Source: a bacterium (GTDB taxonomy: Bacteria > CAIWAD01). From it: DNA of 64,000 bases. Made by a program: the position numbers and the translations under genes. Below the pieces are notes generated by a model. It saw only the letters and a list, made by a program, of their open reading frames with translations. It did no database searches and was not told the origin of the DNA. Within the stretch, counting starts at the first letter, position 1; every line of letters starts with the position of its first letter. Of the stretch, positions 52,571 to 60,645 are shown piece by piece. The DNA is taken from positions 56,466 through 120,465 of the forward strand of contig JAUIFJ010000013.1 of the NCBI GenBank assembly GCA_030429345.1, read 5' to 3'.

Positions 52571-55500
52571 ATGTTCCGTTCCTTCATTCTGCTCCTGCTG
52601 CCCCTGCAGCTTGCCCTGGCCCACCCGGTCATCTGGCCCGATGTGGCCACACCCCGCGCCGAGTGGCGCATGAATCCCGGCAATCGCGCCGAAGCCACCC
52701 CCGAATGGCAGGACTTCCTGGTCCGCGAACCCGGCCTGGCCATCATGGACTGGGACAAGCGCTTCCCCGCGCCTCACCGCGTCCTGGGAGGCGACCTGCT
52801 CCTGCCCGGCGGACCGATTCTGGATGCCGCCGACCTGGACGCAAGGCTGCGCACTTTCACGGATCAGCACAAGGACCTGCTGGCCGTCGATGGCAGCGGC
52901 CTGCACCTGGAGTACGCCGGCTTCCACGGCGGCGTGTGGTACGCGCACTACCAGCAGCGCATCGGGGACACCGCGCTGCTGCATGCCGAAGTGACCTTCC
53001 GCGTCTCGCCTTCCGGGCGCGTGATGCTCTTCGGCAGCGATGCCGTCGGCGACGCGCCCCTGCACACGGCGCAGCTGGACCGGGCGGCGCAGGAGGCGTC
53101 CTTGTCCGCGCTGCTCAGCGACTCGCATGTCGAGCTCTTCTTCGACTGGCAGGAGCGTCGCGCCCTGCCCCTGTACGACGAGCAGAGCCGCAGCTGGAGC
53201 GTGCATCCGGTCGATCGAGTGCGTGTGACGGACGCGATCGAGCATCACGTGCAGTACATGACGCTCTCCGCCGTCGACGGCAGCGTGCTCGAGAGCCGCA
53301 ACGGCATCTGCCACATCACCATCAGCGGCAACCTGCAGGTGCTGGCCGACGAACACGAACCCTCCGATCCCGACGAGCCCCTTCCCATGGCGCACGCCTG
53401 GATCACGGTCGAGGGCGTGCAGACGACCACCGACATCAACGGCGATTTCACGGTCGAGGTGCCGGGCGCCGGTCCCTGGACGGTCAGCGGCTCCTTCCGC
53501 GGCGACTACGCCAACGTCAACCGCGAGGACGGCAGCGACAACACCTTCGCCCTGGTGATGGAGGAGGACGGCGAGCAGCTGCTGATCACTTCCGGCCAGA
53601 TCCAGGAGCGCGATGCCTACGTGCACACGACCCGCGTGCACAACTGGATCAAGGCCATGGACCCGAGCTTCACCGGCCTGGACGAGGACCTGCCGGTCAA
53701 CATCAACATCAACCAGACCTGCAACGCCTTCTGGAACGGCAGCTCGATCAACTTCTTCGTCGAGGGCGGCGGCTGCCCGAACACGGCGCGCGTCGCCGGC
53801 GTGGTGTATCACGAGTACGGCCACGGCCTCAACGACCGCCAGTTCATCCAGGCCGGCTCGGGCTTCGGCATGGAGAACGGCGCCATGCACGAGGGCCTGG
53901 CCGATGTGACCTCGATCTACCTGCAGGACGAGAGCTTCGTCGCCCCCGGCTGGAACATCCGCAACCTGAACAACTCGCAGCGCTACCCGGAAGACATCGT
54001 CAACCAGGTGCATTCCGACGGCCGCATCATCGGCGGCGCCATGTACGACACGCGCCAGCTGCTGGACCTGGAGACGGTCAGCCACCTGTATCACTTCGCC
54101 CGCTGGGGCCGTCCCGACGACCCCGAGCAGGGCCGCGCCTTCTTCGAGTACTTCCTCGAGCTGCTGGTCGCCGACGACGACAACGGCGACCTGAGCGACC
54201 AGACCCCGCACTATGCCGAGATCAACCAGGCCTTCAACGAGCACGGCATCGGCAGCGACCTGGCCTGGACCGTGACACAGTTCCAGGTGGCGGGCGCCGA
54301 GCTGATCGTCACGCCCGACGAGGCCATCGACCTGGTCTTCAGTGTCGACGCTCCCGACTGGGTCGGCGTAGACGGCGTGAGCCTCCACTGGCGCGTGGAA
54401 GGCGAGGAGGACTTCAACGAGGTCGAGGCCCAGCTGCTGGAGGGCGACTGGGTGGCCAGCCTGCCGGCCCAGCCCCTGGACACCTGGGTCGAGTATTACG
54501 GCGTCCTGAGCAATTCCGGCCAGGTCGACATCACCACCCCCAACGGCGCGCCCGAGCAGACCTTCCGCGTCTACTTCGGCTACGGCAGCGTGCAGCGCCT
54601 GGACTTCGAGAGCGAGTCCGCCGAGCTGAGCGCCCAGTGGCCCTGGGAGTGGGGCATTCCCTTCGACGGCCCCGGCGAAGCCCACAGCGGCGACAATCTC
54701 TGGGGCACCAACCTGAGCGGAAACTACGGCGACATGCAGGACGTGGCGCTGGTCTTCCCGGAACGGCAGGTCTCCGGCGGCGGTCCCGCCGCCCTGCGCT
54801 TCATGCACTGGCACGAGCTCGAGTCCGGATGGGATGGCGGCAACGTGGAAATCTCCGTCAACGGAGGAGACTGGATGCCTGTGCCCCCCGCGGGAGGCTA
54901 CGACTTCACCACGCCCGACAACAGCGCCCGCCCGAACACGGACTGCTTCACCGGCCAGCGCGGCTGGAGCCTGGCCTCCTTCGACCTGGGACCCTGGGTG
55001 CAGGGCGGCGACTGGGTCAGCGTGAGACTGAACCTGATCACCGACTCGGCCGTCACCAGTTCGGGGTGGTACATCGACGACATGGAGTTCGTCGGTTTCG
55101 CCGGCGAGTCGGATTTCGTGCACGAGCCCCTGCCGGACACGGAGGACACGAGCCAGATGGACTTCCTGGTCGAGGCCCTGCTCAATGCGCCGCTGCCGCC
55201 TGAAGCGGTCACGCTCTACTGGAGGGTGGACGAGGGCGAAACCCTCAGCCAGGCGATGAACCCGGGCGAAGGAAACAGTTACAGCAGCGTGATCCCCGGC
55301 CCCTTCGACGAGCAGACCGTGTATTACCGCATGGAGGCCACCGGCGCCGGCGGCTATTTCGACCAGTCGCCCCCCTTCGAGGGAGAGTGGCACAGCTTCC
55401 TGGTCGGCGAGGACCGGGAGGATCCGCTGGCGAGCTGGATCACGGCGCCCGCCGGCCTGGTCGGCAACAGCGCCTACTGGAACCTGAGCGTCGAGGCGAC

Positions 55501-56476
55501 GGACAACCTGGGCGTGTCCGCTGTCGGCGTTTACATGCGCAGCGGCGGCGACTGGGAGCCGGCCGGCGAGCTTGCCCTGGACGGCAACGGCCTCTGGAGC
55601 GGCATTGTCGACCTGGAAAGCCTGACGCAGGAACTGGAGCTGAAGGCCGTGGCCGTCGATGCGGGCACCCTGGCCAACACGGGCGAGACCGCCATCATCG
55701 GGTTGACGCCCGCCGCAGGGTATCACGAGGACTTCAACCGGGAAAGCCTGCAGGGCTGGGAACTTGAAGGCGAGTGGCAGACCTCGACCACCATCGCCCA
55801 TGAAGGCAGCCATTCGCTGGCCTTCGGCGCGCCGGGCGAGGTGCCGGTGGATGTGATCCAGAACGCCACCTTCGCCCAGGACTTCGACCTGCGCGCCCTG
55901 CCCGATGGGCAGGTCCCCGTGATCCAGTTCAACCTGCTGATGAACCTGGAGAACGGGGACGACTGGCTCCGCGTCCAGCTCAGCGAAGACCGGGAAGAGT
56001 GGACCACGGTCTGGGAAGCCACGGGCTTCGTCGGCGGCTGGGCCGAGCAGGAGATCGCCCTGGGCGAGTGGGAGGGCGTGGCCGGTGTCGCCCTGCGTTT
56101 CCAGGCCGAGACCGACGGCGACAACGACAACGGCGGCAGCACCCTCTGCCTGGTCGACGACCTGCACCTGCAGACGACCTCCGTCGGCTTCGATGGCAAC
56201 GCGCTGCTGCCGGAGGCCTTCCGCCTGAGCGGCGCCTGGCCCAATCCCTTCAATCCGACGACCACCGTGGCCTTCGAGCTGCCCCGCCAGGCGGCGGTCG
56301 GGCTGCATCTCTACAACCTGGCCGGCCAGCGCGTGCTGACCCTGCTGGAAGAGGACCTGCCCGCCGGGACGCATCGTGTCACACTGGACGGCGCCGGCCT
56401 GGCCAGCGGCGTCTACATTGTCGATATGCAGGCACCCGGCGCGAGAGACCAGTTGAAGGTCCTGCTGCTCAAGTAG
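52571..56476 (+). CDS. Secreted zinc metallopeptidase (M36-like) with T9SS-type tail
   Basis: 1301 aa. A signal peptide ends near LALAH. Residues ~60-240 form an FTP-like propeptide (WYAHYQQRIGDTALLHAEVTF). The peptidase core has the zinc motif HEYGHGLND (His414, Glu415, His418) and the third ligand Glu441 in MHEGLADVTS. A beta-rich region with choice-of-anchor/Ig-like modules follows (LHWRVEGEEDFNEVEAQLLEG, LEATDNLGVSAVGVYMRSGG-type), then a C-terminal sorting domain (WPNPFNPTTTVAFELP, LYNLAGQRVLTLLEEDL, LASGVYIVDM). Likely a secreted, auto-activated digestive protease. ATG 52571 with GGAAGGTCCC upstream; followed by a perfect terminator. Confidence 0.88.
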   Translation: MFRSFILLLLPLQLALAHPVIWPDVATPRAEWRMNPGNRAEATPEWQDFLVREPGLAIMDWDKRFPAPHRVLGGDLLLPGGPILDAADLDARLRTFTDQHKDLLAVDGSGLHLEYAGFHGGVWYAHYQQRIGDTALLHAEVTFRVSPSGRVMLFGSDAVGDAPLHTAQLDRAAQEASLSALLSDSHVELFFDWQERRALPLYDEQSRSWSVHPVDRVRVTDAIEHHVQYMTLSAVDGSVLESRNGICHITISGNLQVLADEHEPSDPDEPLPMAHAWITVEGVQTTTDINGDFTVEVPGAGPWTVSGSFRGDYANVNREDGSDNTFALVMEEDGEQLLITSGQIQERDAYVHTTRVHNWIKAMDPSFTGLDEDLPVNININQTCNAFWNGSSINFFVEGGGCPNTARVAGVVYHEYGHGLNDRQFIQAGSGFGMENGAMHEGLADVTSIYLQDESFVAPGWNIRNLNNSQRYPEDIVNQVHSDGRIIGGAMYDTRQLLDLETVSHLYHFARWGRPDDPEQGRAFFEYFLELLVADDDNGDLSDQTPHYAEINQAFNEHGIGSDLAWTVTQFQVAGAELIVTPDEAIDLVFSVDAPDWVGVDGVSLHWRVEGEEDFNEVEAQLLEGDWVASLPAQPLDTWVEYYGVLSNSGQVDITTPNGAPEQTFRVYFGYGSVQRLDFESESAELSAQWPWEWGIPFDGPGEAHSGDNLWGTNLSGNYGDMQDVALVFPERQVSGGGPAALRFMHWHELESGWDGGNVEISVNGGDWMPVPPAGGYDFTTPDNSARPNTDCFTGQRGWSLASFDLGPWVQGGDWVSVRLNLITDSAVTSSGWYIDDMEFVGFAGESDFVHEPLPDTEDTSQMDFLVEALLNAPLPPEAVTLYWRVDEGETLSQAMNPGEGNSYSSVIPGPFDEQTVYYRMEATGAGGYFDQSPPFEGEWHSFLVGEDREDPLASWITAPAGLVGNSAYWNLSVEATDNLGVSAVGVYMRSGGDWEPAGELALDGNGLWSGIVDLESLTQELELKAVAVDAGTLANTGETAIIGLTPAAGYHEDFNRESLQGWELEGEWQTSTTIAHEGSHSLAFGAPGEVPVDVIQNATFAQDFDLRALPDGQVPVIQFNLLMNLENGDDWLRVQLSEDREEWTTVWEATGFVGGWAEQEIALGEWEGVAGVALRFQAETDGDNDNGGSTLCLVDDLHLQTTSVGFDGNALLPEAFRLSGAWPNPFNPTTTVAFELPRQAAVGLHLYNLAGQRVLTLLEEDLPAGTHRVTLDGAGLASGVYIVDMQAPGARDQLKVLLLK

Positions 56477-56500
56477 CGGACCGGGATCCAGTACCCAGTC

Positions 56501-56536
56501 AACCGGGAGCGTGATGCGTCACGCTCCCGGTTTTTC
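56501..56536 (+). terminator. Perfect Rho-independent terminator after the metallopeptidase
   Basis: A 14-bp perfect stem (56501-56514 with 56519-56532), loop TGCG, then TTTT. The T-tract ends only ~14 bp before the next gene's ATG. Confidence 0.92.
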
Positions 56537-56549
56537 CTATGGAGCCCCC

Positions 56550-59144
56550 ATGTATCCTCGTTTCGTGCTACTGCTTTCCGCCGGCATCCTGCTTTTCCTG
56601 CTGCTGGCGGGCCTCTCCCTTGAACAGGACGAGCGGGACGCGCCGCGTCGGCCGCAGCCGCTGACCCCGCATCTGCTGCGCCAGGACGGACTGGAGGCCC
56701 AGGACCGCCGGCAGATCAAGCGCGAACGCAAGGACTACAAGAGGCAGCGGGAAGCCTGGAAGGAGCAGCTGCATCGCTGCGCTCCGGACACGGACTGGCG
56801 CGAGCGGGACCGCGAGGCGAGGCGCAGGCTGCAGCGCGAACGGGCGCAGGCGCCGGCTCCGACCTTGCGGGACAACGGCCGGGAGGTGCTGGGCAGCTGG
56901 CAGGAACGGGGCAGCAGCAACCAGGCGGGCCGCATGCACCTGGCCGCCCTGGCGGGGGAGGATGTGCTCTACGCCGCCAGCAGCGGAGGCATTGTCTGGC
57001 GCGGGGACCTTGATGGCGCCGCCTGGCAGTCGCTCAACGACGGGCAGCGTTTTGCGGACATCCAGGGACTGGCCTGGCTGCCGGGCGATGAGTTGCAGGC
57101 GGCGCGTCTGCTCGTCCTGCACAAGGGCGACTCCATGCTGGCCTGGCGAGACGAGGATCAGGGGAATTGGCAGCTGGCTTCCGGGCTCGAGGGGCCTGTC
57201 GGCTGGGGCTGGCCCCTGCGCCTGGCCTGTCCGGGCGGCGACGACGTGCTGCTTCTGGCCGCCGAATGGGATCACACGGACTGGGAGGCCGACGCGGGAT
57301 TGTATCACTCGGCCGATCGTGGCCAGAGTTTCCAGCGCGTCGCCTGGCTGGACGAGGATCCGGCGCGGGTCGATCTGTGGTACGTCGAAGGGGCCGGGAG
57401 CGGGCTGCTCGCCGTCGGCAACGAGCTCTTCTCGCTGCAGGCCGACGGTTCGACGACTCCCCTGGCGACGATTCCGGCCGTACACGGAGAGGATGCGGTC
57501 AACGGCACCTTGATCGATGCCACGGCGCAAGGACAGGCGGCTCTCTGCGTGGCGCTCTCCGGCGCCAGCGAGATCTACCGCGGCAACCTGGACGGCAGCG
57601 GCTGGGTGCACGGCGGCAGCGCGCCCCTGACCGCCTTCATGCGCAACAGCTTCTGCGTCGACAGGCTGGAGCCGAACCGCTTCTACCTGGGAGGTGTCGA
57701 CGCCTGGATCACGGAAGACGGCGGCAGTTCCTGGAACCGTGTCAACAACTGGTGGGAGTACTACGACGACATCGAGAACAAATTGCATGCCGACATTCCG
57801 GGCATCCAGTCGCTGGTCGACACGGAGGGCGAGGGGCTGTGGATCATCAGCACCGATGGCGGCACCTACACCAGTCGCGACGGCCTGGAGAGTGTGCGCA
57901 ATATCAGCCTGCAGGGGCTGCGCATCGGCCAGTACTACGGCAGCTACAGTCACCAGGCCTTTCCGGACATCGTCTACGCCGGCGCCCAGGACCAGGGCTT
58001 CCAGCGCTCGATCGGGGAGGAGCAGGGCCTCTACGCCTTCGAGCAGACGATCAGCGGCGACTACGCCCAGCTTGTCTCCGGCGACGGCGGCTGGTCCCTG
58101 TGGTGCGTCTATCCCGGTTTCGTGATGCATTATCCGGACGCCGTCTCGGGCAGCCAGGCGCTGTTCTGGGATTTCACCCAGAGCGGACACTACTGGCTGC
58201 CGCCCCTGCTGGCCGATCCGCTTGATCCGGACCGCATCTGGCTCGGCGGCGGTGGCAGCGACGGACAGAGCCGGCTCTTCAGCATTCGTGACACGGGCGG
58301 AAGCCTGCAGGCGGAAGAGGAGGACTTCGTCTTTTCCGCGGACTCGCCGATCGCCGCCATGGCCCTTTCGCCCATGGACCCGCTAAGGCGCTACCTGATC
58401 ACGGGAGACGAGGTCTTCTTCACCAGCTCCGACGGGGGCGGGAACTGGCAGGTGACGGAGGGCTTCAACGGACCGCAGGGGCACTACTTCCACGGCTCGG
58501 ACATCGTCGCCTCGCCGGTCGAGGAGGGGCGGCTCTGGATCTGCGGCAGCGGCTACGATAATCCGCCCGTATACACCAGCGCGGATCACGGGCAGACCTT
58601 CCAGCCCTTCTCGGTGGGCCTGCCCAACACCCTTGTCTACGCGATGGCGCTCAGCGACGACGGGCAGTGGCTCTTCGCCGCCAGCGAGCTGGGACCTTTC
58701 GCCTGGGACGGCGATGAGCAGAGCTGGCAGGACCTGGCCGGCAGCGAGGCGCCGGACCAGGTCTACTGGAATGTGGAATGGGTCGAGGGCCTGCAGAGCG
58801 CACGCTTCGTGACCTATGGCCGGGGCATCTGGGATTTCGCGCTGCAGGAAACCGGTCTCGCCGAGACGCGGTCGACACGCCCCGCGCAGCCCGGCTTTCG
58901 GGCATTGCCCAATCCGGCCAATCCGGGCACGCGCTTCCAGTTCACGGTGGAGGTGGCCGGGCGAACCCTGATCGAGGTCTTCGATCTGCGCGGCGCGAAA
59001 GTGGTGACGGTGCTGGATGCTGACATGCCGGCCGGCGAGCACCAGCTGGGCTTCAGCGGCGAAGGGCTGGCTTCCGGGCTCTACATTGCACGGCTGGAGA
59101 CTCCGCAGGGCGTAGCCAGCCTGCGCCTGAGCCTCGTCAAGTAG
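56550..59144 (+). CDS. Secreted BNR/sortilin-like beta-propeller protein with T9SS-type tail
   Basis: 864 aa. An N-terminal membrane-type signal (residues ~1-25) is followed by a very basic, coiled-coil-like stretch (~35-105, RRQIKRERKDYKRQREAW, REARRRLQRERAQ). Residues ~115-760 carry BNR/VPS10-like blades (LYHSADRGQSFQRVAW, ITEDGGSSWNRVNNWW, FTSSDGGGNWQVTEG, YTSADHGQTFQPF), the Asp-box pattern S-x-D-x-G-x-T-W. The tail is LPNPANPGTRFQF, VFDLRGAKVVTVLDADM, LASGLYIARLE. No sialidase catalytic residues assigned. Extracellular role unknown. ATG 56550 with TATGGAGCCCCC upstream. Confidence 0.85.
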   Translation: MYPRFVLLLSAGILLFLLLAGLSLEQDERDAPRRPQPLTPHLLRQDGLEAQDRRQIKRERKDYKRQREAWKEQLHRCAPDTDWRERDREARRRLQRERAQAPAPTLRDNGREVLGSWQERGSSNQAGRMHLAALAGEDVLYAASSGGIVWRGDLDGAAWQSLNDGQRFADIQGLAWLPGDELQAARLLVLHKGDSMLAWRDEDQGNWQLASGLEGPVGWGWPLRLACPGGDDVLLLAAEWDHTDWEADAGLYHSADRGQSFQRVAWLDEDPARVDLWYVEGAGSGLLAVGNELFSLQADGSTTPLATIPAVHGEDAVNGTLIDATAQGQAALCVALSGASEIYRGNLDGSGWVHGGSAPLTAFMRNSFCVDRLEPNRFYLGGVDAWITEDGGSSWNRVNNWWEYYDDIENKLHADIPGIQSLVDTEGEGLWIISTDGGTYTSRDGLESVRNISLQGLRIGQYYGSYSHQAFPDIVYAGAQDQGFQRSIGEEQGLYAFEQTISGDYAQLVSGDGGWSLWCVYPGFVMHYPDAVSGSQALFWDFTQSGHYWLPPLLADPLDPDRIWLGGGGSDGQSRLFSIRDTGGSLQAEEEDFVFSADSPIAAMALSPMDPLRRYLITGDEVFFTSSDGGGNWQVTEGFNGPQGHYFHGSDIVASPVEEGRLWICGSGYDNPPVYTSADHGQTFQPFSVGLPNTLVYAMALSDDGQWLFAASELGPFAWDGDEQSWQDLAGSEAPDQVYWNVEWVEGLQSARFVTYGRGIWDFALQETGLAETRSTRPAQPGFRALPNPANPGTRFQFTVEVAGRTLIEVFDLRGAKVVTVLDADMPAGEHQLGFSGEGLASGLYIARLETPQGVASLRLSLVK

Positions 59145-59418
59145 AACCTGGAGGAGGCGTGCTTCATTCGTGGATCCTGTGTTGAACGCGCCCCGGGGTG
59201 TCCTCTTGATTGTCCAGGCTGCTGGATGGATCGTGAACTCTTTTCCTTCGTCTGCCGAAGTGGACAAATGTGCGCCCGAAGTACTGTGACCCGGGGTTCC
59301 GCCTGGTTCACCAGGAACCGTGAGACAACCCCATCGTTCACTCCCCGGGCGGGAGGGGGGTGGCGGGTGGGTACTCTCTAGAGAGAGTTATACGGGTACA
59401 TCAATTGTGGGGAGTTCC
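59145..59418. promoter_or_regulatory. Intergenic region with a 12-bp palindrome before alkaline phosphatase
   Basis: 274 bp without a gene. CTCTCTAGAGAG (59374-59385) is a perfect palindrome, followed within 2 bp by TTATAC, a possible -10, about 30 bp before the phosphatase ATG. This fits an operator at a promoter; a phosphate-starvation (PhoB-like) box is not apparent to me. Confidence 0.4.
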
Positions 59419-60552
59419 ATGTCAAGCCAATCAGACACTGAGCAAGGCCTGTTGAATCACGGCAAGCGCCTCTTGCTGCCGTCGACAAGGACTCTGCTCG
59501 GACTGCTCCTCTTTCTTTTCACGAACCCTGCCCAGGCCGGCCGAACAACGATCCTGATGATCGGCGACGGCATGGGGCCGGCGCAACTGGAATACATTCG
59601 CCAGCACGAGCCTGCAGGCGGCCTGGCCCGACTTCCCGTCATCGCCCTGCTGGAAACCGCGAGCGCCGATTCCCGTGTCACCGACAGCGCCGCGGCGGCC
59701 ACGGCGCTGGCCACGGGGCATGTGACACGGAACGGGCGCCTTTCCCTCTCGGCGGAAGGGGACACGCTGGCCACGGTGCTGGAACGGGCGCGCGAAGGCG
59801 GCATGGCAACCGGGCTGGTGGCAACCGCCGCCCTGACCCATGCCACGCCGGCCGCTTTCGCCTGCCACGCGGAAAGCCGCTACCTGGAGGACGACCTGGC
59901 AGTTCAGCTGATTGCCGCCCGCGTGGATCTGCTGCTGGGCTATGGCCTGGGCGATTTCCTGCCTCGTTCCCTGGAAGGCAGCCTGCGGGAAGACGAGCTG
60001 GATCTGAGGCCGCAGCTGAAGGCTTTCTATGGTTCGACTGCAGCGAACGAGCGCTCCTTCCGGGGTCTGCGGAGCCTGCCGGCCCTGGCCCTTCTGGAGA
60101 GAGGCCAGCCGGGTCGCGCCCCGCGCCCGGGTCCGGATCTGGCCGAGCTGACGGCCAAAGCCCTGGAGCTGCTGGAGGCGGACGGCCGGGACTTCTTCCT
60201 GATGATCGAAGGCAGCCAGATCGACTGGGCCGGCCATGGCCGCGACGCCAGCTGGCTGCTGGCCGAACTGCGCGATTTCGACCGCGCGGTGGCCGTGGCG
60301 CACGACTATACACTGGACCATCCCGATGTCCTGCTGCTGGTCACCGCGGATCACGAGACCGGCGGCCTCAGCCTGCACGAGAACAGGACCGCCCCCCTGG
60401 CGCCGGCCCTGCCGGTCTTCAGCCATGACCAGCACACCGCCGTGTCCGTTCCCCTGCTGGCTGCGGGGGAAGGCAATGCCTGGCTTTCCGGTCTCAGGCA
60501 TTTGAAGGATCTGGGTGCGGCGTTGGAGCAACGGCTTCAGGCCGGGCCCTGA
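59419..60552 (+). CDS. Alkaline phosphatase (PhoA superfamily)
   Basis: 377 aa. After a polar N-terminal stretch there is a signal peptide with core LLGLLLFLF ending near PAQAG (~residue 41). Residues seen: Asp50 in LMIGDGMG, nucleophile Ser90 in VTDSAAAATALATG, LVATAALTHATPAAFACH, FFLMIEGSQIDWAGHG, and TADHETGG. All expected for an exported alkaline phosphatase that frees phosphate from esters. ATG 59419 with GGGGAG upstream; an earlier in-frame ATG at 59320 lacks support. A stem-loop spans its stop codon. Confidence 0.95.
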   Translation: MSSQSDTEQGLLNHGKRLLLPSTRTLLGLLLFLFTNPAQAGRTTILMIGDGMGPAQLEYIRQHEPAGGLARLPVIALLETASADSRVTDSAAAATALATGHVTRNGRLSLSAEGDTLATVLERAREGGMATGLVATAALTHATPAAFACHAESRYLEDDLAVQLIAARVDLLLGYGLGDFLPRSLEGSLREDELDLRPQLKAFYGSTAANERSFRGLRSLPALALLERGQPGRAPRPGPDLAELTAKALELLEADGRDFFLMIEGSQIDWAGHGRDASWLLAELRDFDRAVAVAHDYTLDHPDVLLLVTADHETGGLSLHENRTAPLAPALPVFSHDQHTAVSVPLLAAGEGNAWLSGLRHLKDLGAALEQRLQAGP

Positions 60553-60559
60553 AGCCGTT
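60530..60559 (+). terminator. Stem-loop over the phosphatase stop codon
   Basis: A perfect 12-bp stem (60530-60541 with 60548-60559) with a 6-nt loop that includes the stop codon in its right arm. No T-tract follows, so it may protect the mRNA end rather than terminate. Confidence 0.5.
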
Positions 60560-60579
60560 GCCAGTCGGAAATTCTTCCC

Positions 60580-60608
60580 TTCCATTCCCCGTTTCAGCTT
60601 TGTATAGT
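60580..60608 (+). promoter_or_regulatory. Candidate promoter for the GH57-like gene
   Basis: TATAGT (60603-60608) matches a -10 in 5 of 6 positions; TTCCAT 17 bp upstream is a weak -35. It lies 37 bp before the ATG. Confidence 0.4.
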
Positions 60609-60645
60609 CTGTCAGGCCCCGACATTTCAACCTGACGGAAAACCT

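Noticed and set aside
48775-55203. Open frame of 2142 codons on the plus strand
   Set aside because: Crosses five recognised genes on both strands (saccharopine dehydrogenase, sthA, VOC, metallopeptidase); a composition artefact.
52385-56374. Open frame of 1329 codons on the minus strand
   Set aside because: Antisense to the metallopeptidase gene, which has a signal peptide, zinc motif and sorting tail.
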